A DNA stretch of 64,000 nucleotides from Erythrobacter longus. Its GTDB lineage: Bacteria > Pseudomonadota > Alphaproteobacteria > Sphingomonadales > Sphingomonadaceae. The stretch covers positions 102,396-166,395 of the forward strand of contig NZ_JMIW01000009.1 of assembly GCF_000715015.1 (NCBI RefSeq), in the 5' to 3' direction. The position numbers and the translations under genes were made by a program. Below the pieces are notes generated by a model. The model was not told where the DNA came from and ran no database searches. It worked only from the letters and a program-made list of their open reading frames with translations. Within the stretch, counting starts at the first letter, position 1, and each line of letters opens with the position of its first letter. Positions 36,668-45,700 of this stretch are shown in pieces.

Positions 36668-38512
36668 AAATGCTGCGGAAGCGTAAAGGCCCCAAATCTC
36701 CCAAGCCCAATAATCTCCCTCTGGCCCGCGGAAATCTATGTCCAAAATCTGTGGAAGCCCCTGCGAATCGCACAATTCCTGCAGCACTTGAGATGCGTGT
36801 GCCCTCACATATTGCGCGAACTGATGATCGATCTTCGTGTTAGTGAAGTTAGCCTTTGTTGTGCGATTAAGCACCTTTTCAGGCAGATAAGACGCCATTG
36901 CTTGGCGATGGATGACTTTGGTGACCGCGCCGCGCCGCTTGATGTGAGCAGGCGTGGCCAGAGAGAACTCGATAAAGGACCGATAAAGCATGGGGTGCCG
37001 AGATTCGAGGCCGATCTTGTTCCTTTGGCGACGCATCATCGAATGAGTGAGGTCGCCGCGCGGCGTCGTGGCAAGGTTAACCTTTGACCATTCAATCGGG
37101 TTTGCTGGTAATGAGGCTTCGAACTCTTCCTCCGCCTCTTTAAGGGCCTCTCGCAATTCCGGGGCGAGCCACCGCAGCGCCACATCATCTTGCCGACGTT
37201 TAGCTCTCATCTTGCGGCGCACAGCTTCACGAAAGCCGTTCGGTGCCAGCCAAACCGCTGTCTGCCTCGAACACTGTTTCAGAGCCGAAAAGAAACCTTG
37301 ATCCGAAGCTTCGGTGTTTAACATCCGCCAGAATCCGGCCAGATCTTTGTCGTCCAGAAACTCAAGGTAGCTGTGAGCGTGCCCTTGAAGCCACTCATCG
37401 CCGCCAATTCCATTGAGCATGACCCGCGATCCGTCACCCACGACTTGCTGTTCCATCGTCAGCATCATTGCGCCATTGGATGGGCTGGGAATATCGCAGT
37501 GCCAATGGGCGTCTTCGGAATAATAGTCGATATCTGGATCGAAGAGCGGCAGCTCCCTTAATTCGCGGCCCAGATGCGCAGCAGCAGCGCGGGCATAGGG
37601 CAGTTCATACGCATTGCTGCCGTCAGGTGCGGCAAGAGAATAGCCCTGCATCTCCGGCGCCAACCATTGCCCCCTTTTTATCAGGTCATCGGCAACGGAG
37701 AAAATGGCAGATGAATCGAGCCCGCCGCTAACCGCGACACCTACCTTATGATGCGCACGCGACGAGCGCCGGACGCAATCGAAAAGGACCTCTTTGTAGT
37801 GCTCTGCATATTCCGCATCGCTATTGTAACGGATAGTGACATCGGTTGGGGGCGACCAATACTTCTCTTCGCGAAGAACGCGCCCATCAAAGCTCATGAA
37901 ATGCGCGCGTTTAAGGCGCTTGATCTGCTTCCAAGGCGTCTCTTCGCGCAGATACCAGCGATTGGTGAGCGTTTGCGCGAGATACCGCAGGTTTGGCTCA
38001 AGCGCTGCGGGCTTCAACGCTGCAATCGTCCGGAAATCAGACGATATTATGAGGCGGCCATCCTCTTGCAGATAGTACAGCGGGACAAAGCCAAGGTGAT
38101 CACGTGTGGCAAACAGCCGGCCACGCCTTTGGTCCGCTATAATAAGCGCAAACTCACCTTGAAGGCGCTGCGCACAATCATCGCCCCAGATTTCGTAGGC
38201 TCGCAACGCAACCTCAGCATCGGAGCGATTGCGCAAAGATGCGCCGCGCGCTTCTAAGTCGCAGGCCAATTCCTCATGATTTATCAGATAGCCGTCAAAG
38301 GCACAGGCAATTTTCCCGTTTTGGGTCGTGGCTGGTTGGGGTTGCGCGCAAGATTCGCTGGTCGTGTGCAACGTACATGCAGCCAGTGCGAGGTTGCCCG
38401 ATACCCAGTTGCCTTCCGCATCATGCGGATACTCACGCAGCGAGCTGAGCATAGTTTGCACATCGTTGCTCGGCACACCTTCAGCCGAATAGATGGCGCA
38501 TATAACGGACAA
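36641..38512 (-). CDS. Asparagine-synthetase-like lasso cyclase (LasC)
   Basis: Activates the ring Asp side chain with ATP and closes the macrolactam. The C-terminal synthetase domain has the PP-loop GVAVSGGLDSSAIFSV near residue 250 and LNGIGGDEWLQG. The N-terminal half is glutaminase-like (CAIYSAEG ... LATRDHLGFVPLYYL). The start is uncertain: the frame is open to 38674. TTG 38512 gives MSVICAIYSAEG and 623 residues, close to the family. The ideal position, just before Cys, is an ATA codon. ATG 38584 is a longer alternative. Divergent from the B2 gene. Confidence 0.88.
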   Translation of the reverse strand: MSVICAIYSAEGVPSNDVQTMLSSLREYPHDAEGNWVSGNLALAACTLHTTSESCAQPQPATTQNGKIACAFDGYLINHEELACDLEARGASLRNRSDAEVALRAYEIWGDDCAQRLQGEFALIIADQRRGRLFATRDHLGFVPLYYLQEDGRLIISSDFRTIAALKPAALEPNLRYLAQTLTNRWYLREETPWKQIKRLKRAHFMSFDGRVLREEKYWSPPTDVTIRYNSDAEYAEHYKEVLFDCVRRSSRAHHKVGVAVSGGLDSSAIFSVADDLIKRGQWLAPEMQGYSLAAPDGSNAYELPYARAAAAHLGRELRELPLFDPDIDYYSEDAHWHCDIPSPSNGAMMLTMEQQVVGDGSRVMLNGIGGDEWLQGHAHSYLEFLDDKDLAGFWRMLNTEASDQGFFSALKQCSRQTAVWLAPNGFREAVRRKMRAKRRQDDVALRWLAPELREALKEAEEEFEASLPANPIEWSKVNLATTPRGDLTHSMMRRQRNKIGLESRHPMLYRSFIEFSLATPAHIKRRGAVTKVIHRQAMASYLPEKVLNRTTKANFTNTKIDHQFAQYVRAHASQVLQELCDSQGLPQILDIDFRGPEGDYWAWEIWGLYASAAFLYQANHTG

Positions 38513-38604
38513 AGTGCAAAATCCCGGATGTGACGATACGATGTGACGATGCAAGGCTTGGCATAGCGCAGCGCACTGTGCCATGGCGGCGGGGTAATAG
38601 GCAG

Positions 38605-39072
38605 ATGATGAACTTGGCGCAATCTCCACACATCCCGGAAACTGGAAAGCTGCCTGGCGTGCGCGATATTCCATGGCTTTCGGTCTATGCCGTCAGGGGA
38701 TTTTGGGAATTGGTTCGAGCAAGGCTCATATTTGAAAGGCTTGAGGCCAAGGCGATCCCGGCCCGCAACAAGAAGGCCAAAGCGGCCGCTGCGATAGAGC
38801 AGCCGATCTCACCGGCTAGGCTTGCCCGGATTAGCTATGTAATTCCGCGCCTTTCCGATCGCCTACCATGGCGCAGTGATTGTGTGATCCAAGCCATCGC
38901 TGCACAAAATTGGCTATCATCGTTGGGCGCGGCAAGCGAAATTCAGATCGGGGTCGAAAATCCCAAGGATGGTGAGTTTGGCGCGCATGCGTGGCTTCTC
39001 TATCGCGAATCGGTCATCACTGGTGGCGACATTGCGCAGTATCACGTGATTCTCACCGAATCGGATGGCTAG
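38605..39072 (+). CDS. Lasso peptide biosynthesis B2 protein (transglutaminase-like protease)
   Basis: Leader peptidase that releases the core peptide, 155 residues from ATG 38605 (MMNLAQSPHIPE), with GGCGGGG upstream. The catalytic triad of the family is visible: Cys in RSDCVIQAIA, His in GAHAWLLY and a following acidic residue in GGDIAQYHVI. It lacks a fused B1 domain, consistent with the separate PqqD-like gene. It is divergent from the cyclase gene with about 90 bases between starts, so a shared bidirectional control region is likely. Confidence 0.85.
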   Translation: MMNLAQSPHIPETGKLPGVRDIPWLSVYAVRGFWELVRARLIFERLEAKAIPARNKKAKAAAAIEQPISPARLARISYVIPRLSDRLPWRSDCVIQAIAAQNWLSSLGAASEIQIGVENPKDGEFGAHAWLLYRESVITGGDIAQYHVILTESDG

Positions 39073-39182
39073 ACCGTCTGCCTTTAAAGCGTGCACTAGA
39101 CCCTAATCTATCCGCTTTTCCTCTGAACAACCGCCTTGTAAGCCGTGGTTAGCACTTCATTTACCTTTTTTTCGAGTTGTAG

Positions 39183-39211
39183 TTGTCAAACGTGCTGCGC
39201 TGCACTAACAA
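39183..39211 (+). promoter_or_regulatory. Candidate promoter for the small exported protein
   Basis: TTGTCA at 39183-39188, 17 bases, TAACAA at 39206-39211, 35 bases before ATG 39247. Good spacing with moderate boxes. Confidence 0.4.
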
Positions 39212-39246
39212 GCTACGTGAAACCACTCATCAAGAGGGCAGGATTG

Positions 39247-39534
39247 ATGTTCAAATCAACGTCTAAGTTTATTACTACCGCCGCTGCAGCTGGCTTGGCA
39301 TTTGCACCAATCGCTGTTCAAGCAAACACTCGCGCTGCTGACAGCGCCCCAGTTTACACCAGCGCTTCTGCTGCCCAGCCCGGCCTCGGCCGCTCGGCTG
39401 AAGGCGAAGATGTTGTTGGCGTACCTGGTGTCATCATCGGCATCTTCGCTGCTGCTGCTGTGATCGGTGCGATCACCATCGCTGCTAGCGAAGACGACGA
39501 AGACACAGACCCAACACAGTCGCCTGGCACCTGA
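39247..39534 (+). CDS. Small exported membrane protein, unknown function
   Basis: A 95-residue product with a clear N-terminal signal peptide (FITTAAAAGLAFAPIAVQA), a short linker and a single hydrophobic helix (VPGVIIGIFAAAAVIGAITIAA, in parts). The tail is very acidic, EDDEDTDPTQ. AGGA precedes ATG 39247, and a promoter and a terminator flank it, so it is a real single gene. Proteins of this shape are common in sphingomonads near polysaccharide genes; no function is known to me. It is not a lasso precursor, as it lacks the YxxP motif. Confidence 0.7.
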   Translation: MFKSTSKFITTAAAAGLAFAPIAVQANTRAADSAPVYTSASAAQPGLGRSAEGEDVVGVPGVIIGIFAAAAVIGAITIAASEDDEDTDPTQSPGT

Positions 39535-39572
39535 TCGCTTAACAGCTTTCATATGCGGTGACGCAAAGAATA

Positions 39573-39599
39573 AGCGCGCGGGTTTCCCGGGCGCTTTTT
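39573..39599 (+). terminator. Rho-independent terminator after the small exported protein
   Basis: AGCGCGCGGG and CCCGGGCGCT pair with one mismatch around a TTT loop, followed by TTTTTC. It overlaps the leader of the next gene. Confidence 0.75.
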
Positions 39600-39614
39600 C
39601 TTTGTCCTGGCTGC

Positions 39615-41024
39615 ATGAAAAAGCCGATACGCAAAGCTGTGCCAAACACGCAAACCAACAATGCCACGAGCAATGGGCCCACGAGCAAGAGGCGCAGTCA
39701 CCTCTGGGCTCTGTGCGCTTTGCTCGTTTGCGCCGCTGTCTTTGGCGGGGGAGGGTCAAGGTATGGGCTTGCGAACCTTGTGGTTCAGCTCACCGCTATC
39801 GGCGCGCTCGCATTTCACAGAGATGCCTTTCTGAAGTTCTGGCTTGAAGCGCCCTTTGCCCTAAAGCTTCTTGCATCTGCATCAGTGCTCTTGCCTGCGC
39901 TTTTCCTCATACCGCTCCCCCCACAAGTTTGGACGGCACTGCCAGGCCGCGAACTGGTTGCTCAATCGTTGGAGCTTGCAGGCGGTATTGGCTGGACCAC
40001 GGCAAGCGTCGATCCAGTCCGCACCCTCCTTGCGATCACCGCCTTGATAACTCCGCTTGCTGTCCTGTTCATAGGGTGGAAGGCTCCACGCGCGCATTTG
40101 ATTACGCTAGGCTGGGTTGTCGTAATCCTCGGCCTTGCGAATGTGGCTGTTGGTATCTTTCAAGTGCTTTCGAACGGGGCAACGGGCCTATTCTATCCTG
40201 AAATTCCCATGCCCGGCATTTTGTTTGGAGCATTCGCCAACCGAAATACCGCTGGCCTATTCTTGGTCGCGTGCCTGACTTTCGCGGCGCTTTTGCCCGC
40301 ACCGCCGCAAGCTGGACAAGCCGCACTACCGGCGCGCATCATTATCTGCCTCTTGCTGCTGGTCGCCATCCTTTTGACCCGGTCACGCACGTCCTTGGTC
40401 ATCGCATTTTTACCGATCGCAGCACTTTGTTTGCGGGTTCTGCGTCAAAAGATATCAACGCCGCGCAAAGGGCAGCGGGGAAACGAAACCCGAAAGTGGG
40501 CGACTTTGGCAGCGGTCGTTCTGACCCTTGGCGCTGTGGCTAGCGTTGGTGTAATGGTACCGGGCAGACTTGGCGATGTAATAGAGCGCTTCCAAAGCGA
40601 CCGGACCGACGCGCGGACCTACATTTGGGAAGATGCCAGCTACTCCGCCAGCCGATATTGGCCCGTTGGATCGGGAATGGGCACGTTTGACGATGTGTTT
40701 CAAACAGACGAATCACTTGAAAACATCACGCAGCGCCGCGCAGGCCGCGCGCACAATGACTATTTGGAAGTCGCAATCGAAGCCGGTGCCCCCGGACTGC
40801 TGCTCATTACCGGCTGGCTTGCACTTTTAGCATGGCTCAGCTGGCAGGCGCGGGGCCGAGAGGACAGATGGATCGCCTGGAGCGGCAGCATCACTCTTGT
40901 GGCGTTAGCATTGCAATCCGTCACAGATTACCCTCTTCGAAATCAAACGATGCTTGCAATTGCCGGCTTTGCATTGGTTGTGCTTGTGCGCTTTTCCGCT
41001 CCAAGGCGGGGGGCCAAGATATGA
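39615..41024 (+). CDS. O-antigen ligase/polymerase family membrane protein
   Basis: Integral membrane protein of 469 residues with about eleven hydrophobic segments, starting at ATG 39615 (MKKPIRKAV) rather than the upstream in-frame start at 39558, which lies in the terminator stem. The periplasmic loop has the Wzy_C signature RAGRAHNDYLEVAIEAGAPG, and LLTRSRTSLVIAFLP precedes it. This is the second such protein in the window, separate from the Wzy of the main operon. It may be a lipopolysaccharide ligase or a second polymerase. Its stop overlaps the next gene as ATGA. Confidence 0.8.
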   Translation: MKKPIRKAVPNTQTNNATSNGPTSKRRSHLWALCALLVCAAVFGGGGSRYGLANLVVQLTAIGALAFHRDAFLKFWLEAPFALKLLASASVLLPALFLIPLPPQVWTALPGRELVAQSLELAGGIGWTTASVDPVRTLLAITALITPLAVLFIGWKAPRAHLITLGWVVVILGLANVAVGIFQVLSNGATGLFYPEIPMPGILFGAFANRNTAGLFLVACLTFAALLPAPPQAGQAALPARIIICLLLLVAILLTRSRTSLVIAFLPIAALCLRVLRQKISTPRKGQRGNETRKWATLAAVVLTLGAVASVGVMVPGRLGDVIERFQSDRTDARTYIWEDASYSASRYWPVGSGMGTFDDVFQTDESLENITQRRAGRAHNDYLEVAIEAGAPGLLLITGWLALLAWLSWQARGREDRWIAWSGSITLVALALQSVTDYPLRNQTMLAIAGFALVVLVRFSAPRRGAKI

Positions 41025-41740
41025 TCGCACGCATTATCTGGGTCGCAGCCTTGCTTGGCATCGCAATCGTCTCAACAGCGGTTCATCTGGATCGCGAGGC
41101 CCGAAGAACAGCGTCGCTTGCGCTTTATGTACCGGAAATCTTCCGGTCAGGGGCGCAACCCCGGATAACCGCATTGGCGATTGATTCCGGCATTCCTGAA
41201 ATTGGCGTTGCGCAGGCGCAGAAACTTGTCAGGCGTCGTCCCCTGCCTGCCCGGCATCTGCGTTTGCTTGCACAAGCGCAATTTGCAGCGGGCAACAATG
41301 AGGCCAGCGCGCTCGCGATCCAATATGCAGCCCAGCGCGGCTGGCGCGATGCATTGGCCCAAGAAGCGATGATGCAAATTGCGCTCGCTGCGGGCAACCG
41401 GCCAGAGGCAGCTCGCAGATATGCTGCTCTGTTCTTGATGAGAGGAACCGAGCGCGCTCTGCTTGAAGAGACGGGTGATGCCGTCTTCCCAGAGCCAGGC
41501 GGCGAAGAAAGAATGGTGTTTGCGCAAATCGTTTCCGGCGGTGAAAGGTGGCACAATGCTTTCCTGACACGCGGGGCAAGGGTCATGCCGCCCGATGCGT
41601 TTGTCGAGATTATTGAGATAAGCGCCAAGGACGGCACTCAGTTCCGCTGCGCAGCGCTGCGCCAAGCCCAAAAGGCGATTGAGGGCGAGGACCAAACACT
41701 AGGCAAGCGACTTTCATCGGTCCTTCAATCGCAGTGCTAA
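41021..41740 (+). CDS. Membrane-anchored hypothetical protein with TPR-like helices
   Basis: A 239-residue product with one N-terminal membrane segment (IIWVAALLGIAIVSTAV) and a periplasmic alpha-helical region. The Ala/Arg-rich helices (AQAQKLVRRRPLPARHLRLLAQAQFAAG, in parts) look like degenerate TPR repeats. Translationally coupled to the ligase-family gene by an ATGA overlap, so it is probably an accessory to it. No enzyme motif is visible. Confidence 0.7.
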   Translation: MIARIIWVAALLGIAIVSTAVHLDREARRTASLALYVPEIFRSGAQPRITALAIDSGIPEIGVAQAQKLVRRRPLPARHLRLLAQAQFAAGNNEASALAIQYAAQRGWRDALAQEAMMQIALAAGNRPEAARRYAALFLMRGTERALLEETGDAVFPEPGGEERMVFAQIVSGGERWHNAFLTRGARVMPPDAFVEIIEISAKDGTQFRCAALRQAQKAIEGEDQTLGKRLSSVLQSQC

Positions 41741-42093
41741 CCTGTAACGGCATAAAGGAATGCTGCTTGGCACTGCTTGATCCGATTAGCGCCGTTTGGC
41801 GATTGTCCGCTCACAACGCTTTTAAAGACAATCTCGAGCCTTGCCTTTATCTCACGAAACCGATCGATCGCGCCGTTTCAGAAGAGTACTCGCACTAAGG
41901 GCCCTAGGCGTCTGATTTCATGCAGTAGTTCAGGATTGCCCTTACGCGAATCCCGCAAATCGGCCCGCAGCGTCAAGCAACTCTCTGATATACAGAAGTA
42001 TTATTGAGGGGCAGATTGAAGAGGCGCTTTCGGCGCACTTAGCACAAAGATCGCTCTGCGCCCCAAAGTCGGACGTTCGAACTCGACACTGAA
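41741..42093. other. Intergenic gap with no recognisable feature
   Basis: About 350 bases, more AT-rich than its surroundings. A short plus-strand frame at 41777-42007 is Ser/Arg-rich and has no ribosome site. I see no terminator or promoter worth reporting. Confidence 0.4.
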
Positions 42094-42495
42094 ATGCCTG
42101 AGAACCAAATGACTGTTTCCAGGAAATCGTCAGATTGGCTCTGGCGTCCGCTACCGCGGTGGAAAGCGGACTTTCCCATTCGTTGGCTGTGCAGCTATGG
42201 AAGAGTGATGGAAATTCAGAGCGAGCAGCGGTTGATAGAGTGGATACCCCTCGAAGAGGCGAGCGGGAACACCCCCTCATTTGGCGACATCGCCATGCAA
42301 AGCGGTAACTACCAAGCACTGGTCGTTACACTGCCTTATGAAGAAGGAAGTCTGACGGTTGAGTTTAAGGATGTTCGAGCATTTATGACCTCGTGGGATG
42401 GTGATCCGAACCCGGTCCTTACATTTGAGGAGGCTGCCTCTCGGCCCGCCGACCTTATCAAGATAGAGGCATCACGCTGGCTTTCTGATGCCTAA
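42094..42495 (+). CDS. Small hypothetical protein
   Basis: Unrecognised 133-residue soluble protein. It is rich in Trp (WLWRPLPRW near the N-terminus, MTSWDGD and SRWLSDA later) and acidic in the second half (LPYEEGSLTVEFKDV). The start is ATG 42094; a second ATG lies five codons later. It stands alone on the plus strand with gaps on both sides. The pattern looks like a genuine cytoplasmic protein, perhaps a small immunity- or SMI1-like protein, but no motif proves this. Confidence 0.5.
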   Translation: MPENQMTVSRKSSDWLWRPLPRWKADFPIRWLCSYGRVMEIQSEQRLIEWIPLEEASGNTPSFGDIAMQSGNYQALVVTLPYEEGSLTVEFKDVRAFMTSWDGDPNPVLTFEEAASRPADLIKIEASRWLSDA

Positions 42496-42751
42496 TTCTT
42501 CTTCGGTTCCGAAAGCTCCGTTCAGACCAGCGATCAACCTTGGCAGCACTTTTGCATCATGTCTGGCGAACGCTCTCTCCACGTGGCTGCTCGCGACGTT
42601 TTTAAAGCATCTTGGGTCGCAAAATAGCTGATCAAAATTGTGCGCAAATGGGTCGTTAGCAGAATGGCGGCTTTGCGCCGTTCGTTCGACAGAAGCGGAC
42701 TGTCGGCAACCGGCCCCGAGATAGGCCTAAGATCTGAGACTGCCCCCATCC

Positions 42752-45700
42752 TTACGAGAGTATCTGCAGCGCGAGTTTCGCCGTCTTAGTTTTCCCTTTC
42801 AGCTTTGCAAGAGCCGCGCGCACCTCTTTGCTCAAAGGGTGCGGGGCTATTGCCTGCGCTTCGACCAATGCCTCCAGAACATGAAAAGCATTTCGCTGGC
42901 CAAGATCGAATTTTGGCAACCATTCCTGTAGCGCAGCGCCGGTCGCACTCGCATGAACTGGCGAGACCTGCACCACTTGTTTGAGGCTTTCGCCAAGGCG
43001 GTTGTATTTGAGCCATCCCCCTGCCGACACGCGTGCGATGACGTCTGCAAAACAGGCAGGATTGAATTGCCGCGTTTCAATTCCCTCGACCATAGCATCG
43101 ACTGCAAGGCCTTTGGCATCGGCATCCCTGCCGACGAGCCCCAGCGAAAGCAGCAGATGCTCGGCCTCGCCCCAAGGCCTCCCGCGAACGAACAATGCCT
43201 TGAAAAAACCGTGAGTAGGGGTCCAATTGCTGGCGCTGTCATCGACCCGCTGCATCAATTGTCTGGCTCCGCGATAAAGGGCGTAGTCCGGGTGCTGCGG
43301 CCAGATATAGGCAAGCCATTGCGCGACCCATGTCGTGTTCAGATCGCCAAACCATTGATATTTGGCCTTCGACTTATGCTGATAGACGGCCGCTGTGGGA
43401 ATAGTTTCCCATTCGACACTTTCCTTGCGGCCAAGCAAACGGGACATATTGAAGAAGGTGCCCTTGGAGCTCATGGGAGCTGTGGACTTGCCATCGGCCC
43501 GTTCAACCTTGATTTCGAATATCGGAGCCTTCCACCGCATATCGCCGTATTGCTCTGCCTTGCTCGCGCTATGCCATCGGTGGACCGCCGGAACCATGCC
43601 GCCGGGCCACGGATCATCGATATCGAGCGATTGGAACGCTTCGCTCCAGTCGGCAAAGGGATCGCGCGCACGCGCGGCCGTCAGCCAGGAAGCGTAATGC
43701 TTGCCGTCGTCGCTCTTTGGAGCTTCATCTCCGCCCAGAGCAAACCGTGCCAGCCGTCCCGCATCGCCAGATAGCGTTTCTGCCTTTTGAAGTGCCTCGG
43801 AGCGGTTGTCGGGAGCGAGCCGTAGCAGTGAAAGGCGAAAGTCCGTCGAATCCTCGATCCCGCCTCTTTGTGCTGCCGTTTGCAGTCGCTCGGCCCAGAT
43901 CAGTGGATCAATCCAGCCACCCGGGTGCGTAATGGTTGAGAGCAACTGGCGGGGCTCGCGCCGATGAACGTGTCTTGATACCCCGTGCAGAAATGCGACC
44001 ATCGGTACAAACGCGTCTTCCCGAACATAATAGGCGAGTTCCTGCTTGTGAGAGCCGCGCAGTTCACCCATGGCCCAGGTTAGCACGAGAGCTCGCATGG
44101 TCTCGGCAACACCTGGATACGCTGTCGCCAGCCCGTTATAGCTTGTGCCGCCTTTTTGCATTCGGTGAATCAACGGGGCAACGCGGTCCTGAAAGTCGGC
44201 GGGCCGCTGATCGGCAAGACGACTGATCCCGTCCAGCAACCGCTCTACTTCATCGACGTCCTCGACAATTTCCGCACAATGAAAAGCAAGGTCGATCAGT
44301 TCCTGCAGGTCTTCGACCGGCTCAATCCTGTTTGAGCCGTCAAGAACCGAGCATTGCGCGAACTCCCGCGTATCGGGAACGTAGGGCTGCAACTGCTCGA
44401 TGGCAGGCTGGACCACAGCGATACTTTCTGGTTCGACCGCATCGCCGGCATGACCGAGAAGGTCGGTCATTGCTGCGCGGTTGCTGGCAGCAACAAACGA
44501 GCCGAAGCTTTCAACATCCTGCCACTGTGCCCGATCGAGTGAGTTGGCATAAGCACTCAACAAGGCAATCGCATTGGCCTGAACATCGGCATGGGCGTGG
44601 CGCAATCCTTCGATCGTGGCCCCGAGCGCGTTCGCATTCGGCTGTCCTTTGGCCTTTGTCGCCGTGCGTTTGAGCACCTTGTCGAGCAGCCGCAGGGCGG
44701 CGATGCCATTGCCCTTACCTTCCCCCGAGAAGACGCTAGGCAATTCTCGCAGCACCCGATCATCGTCGAGCTGTTTCGCCTTTTCCAGCTGCGCGAGCAT
44801 ATCGATAGCGAATTTGGCCACATGCCCCACGGGATGGCACAATAGCGCAATCAGCGCGGATTGACGGGCCGCGATCTCCGACCCGCTTGGCTCCATCAGC
44901 TTGAAAAACTTGTGGTACCCGGAAAGCTGATTTTGCTTGATGTCCGCCTGCAGTCCGGACAGCGCCAGATCAAGCAGTTTGCCGCGATCATAATGTCCGC
45001 CTTGCGCCAGTTTCACGAGCGCCTGAGGCCACGTTTCGTAATGATCGGGCGCCCCCTTTACGAGCCAGCTGTTCGTGTTGAACGCAGTCGTCTCGACCCG
45101 AAAAAGGCCCTCAACATCGTCGAGAAGGACGGAGTCTTCCAGCAATTGCTTGCTGAGAGGAGGCACGTATGTCTTGTTTTGCCCGTAGAAGCCTGTCCGC
45201 ATCAAATGTGAGGCGAACAAGCGGTAATAGCCGTCGCTCACCGGTTTGGAGATCAGCCCATCGCGGATCCATGCCCGAATGGTGGGGAATTCAAGTTGTG
45301 TCCATTCCTGCTCGAATTCGTGTTCGATCCAATCTTGCAGCCATTCGGGTCGCCGGTCAGCGATCAGCTCGCGAAAGACTTCCTTGTCTTCGTAGCTCGC
45401 ACGGGTCTGCCATTTCTTGACTGCGGAAAGTGGCCCCAGAGCGAACACAGCCAGTGCCGCATTGCTGTTGGCGCGAGAGTTCCAATATTGGTAGCTGCCA
45501 TCCTTGCGCGTCTTGAGAAACTTCTTCAGCCGATCCGACGCTGAGGCATTCGCCTTGCCGTCCCACAGTTGACGATGCACCTTACTTGCGGTTGTCGAGA
45601 GCTTCTTGCGTGCTTTCTCGTCCATTCCTTTGAAGATCAGCCGGAATGTCTCCGCGTCCTTCGTTTCAAGGATCAGGTGTTCAAGCTCATCGGGTGTCAT
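42752..45700 (-). CDS. DUF6493-like large alpha-solenoid protein
   Basis: A 982-residue soluble protein without signal peptide. Long runs of paired amphipathic helices (for example ALIALLCHPVGHVAKFAIDML and ANAIALLSAYANSL, in parts) suggest HEAT-like repeats across most of the length. I recall this N-terminus and the WVAQWLAYIWPQHPDYALYRG region (in parts) as the DUF6493 family, which is found beside SWIM zinc-finger genes. Its ATG overlaps the stop of such a gene by four bases. Function unknown; a scaffold or sensor in a conflict or stress complex is a guess. Confidence 0.65.
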   Translation of the reverse strand: MTPDELEHLILETKDAETFRLIFKGMDEKARKKLSTTASKVHRQLWDGKANASASDRLKKFLKTRKDGSYQYWNSRANSNAALAVFALGPLSAVKKWQTRASYEDKEVFRELIADRRPEWLQDWIEHEFEQEWTQLEFPTIRAWIRDGLISKPVSDGYYRLFASHLMRTGFYGQNKTYVPPLSKQLLEDSVLLDDVEGLFRVETTAFNTNSWLVKGAPDHYETWPQALVKLAQGGHYDRGKLLDLALSGLQADIKQNQLSGYHKFFKLMEPSGSEIAARQSALIALLCHPVGHVAKFAIDMLAQLEKAKQLDDDRVLRELPSVFSGEGKGNGIAALRLLDKVLKRTATKAKGQPNANALGATIEGLRHAHADVQANAIALLSAYANSLDRAQWQDVESFGSFVAASNRAAMTDLLGHAGDAVEPESIAVVQPAIEQLQPYVPDTREFAQCSVLDGSNRIEPVEDLQELIDLAFHCAEIVEDVDEVERLLDGISRLADQRPADFQDRVAPLIHRMQKGGTSYNGLATAYPGVAETMRALVLTWAMGELRGSHKQELAYYVREDAFVPMVAFLHGVSRHVHRREPRQLLSTITHPGGWIDPLIWAERLQTAAQRGGIEDSTDFRLSLLRLAPDNRSEALQKAETLSGDAGRLARFALGGDEAPKSDDGKHYASWLTAARARDPFADWSEAFQSLDIDDPWPGGMVPAVHRWHSASKAEQYGDMRWKAPIFEIKVERADGKSTAPMSSKGTFFNMSRLLGRKESVEWETIPTAAVYQHKSKAKYQWFGDLNTTWVAQWLAYIWPQHPDYALYRGARQLMQRVDDSASNWTPTHGFFKALFVRGRPWGEAEHLLLSLGLVGRDADAKGLAVDAMVEGIETRQFNPACFADVIARVSAGGWLKYNRLGESLKQVVQVSPVHASATGAALQEWLPKFDLGQRNAFHVLEALVEAQAIAPHPLSKEVRAALAKLKGKTKTAKLALQILS

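Noticed and set aside
39247..39534. The small protein next to the lasso B2 gene as an alternative lasso precursor
   Set aside because: It has a Sec signal peptide and a membrane helix, and lacks the YxxPxL leader motif and a Gly-to-Asp/Glu ring spacing.
42534..42749. A 71-codon minus-strand frame just after the DUF6493-like gene
   Set aside because: No ribosome site or recognisable composition; likely chance.
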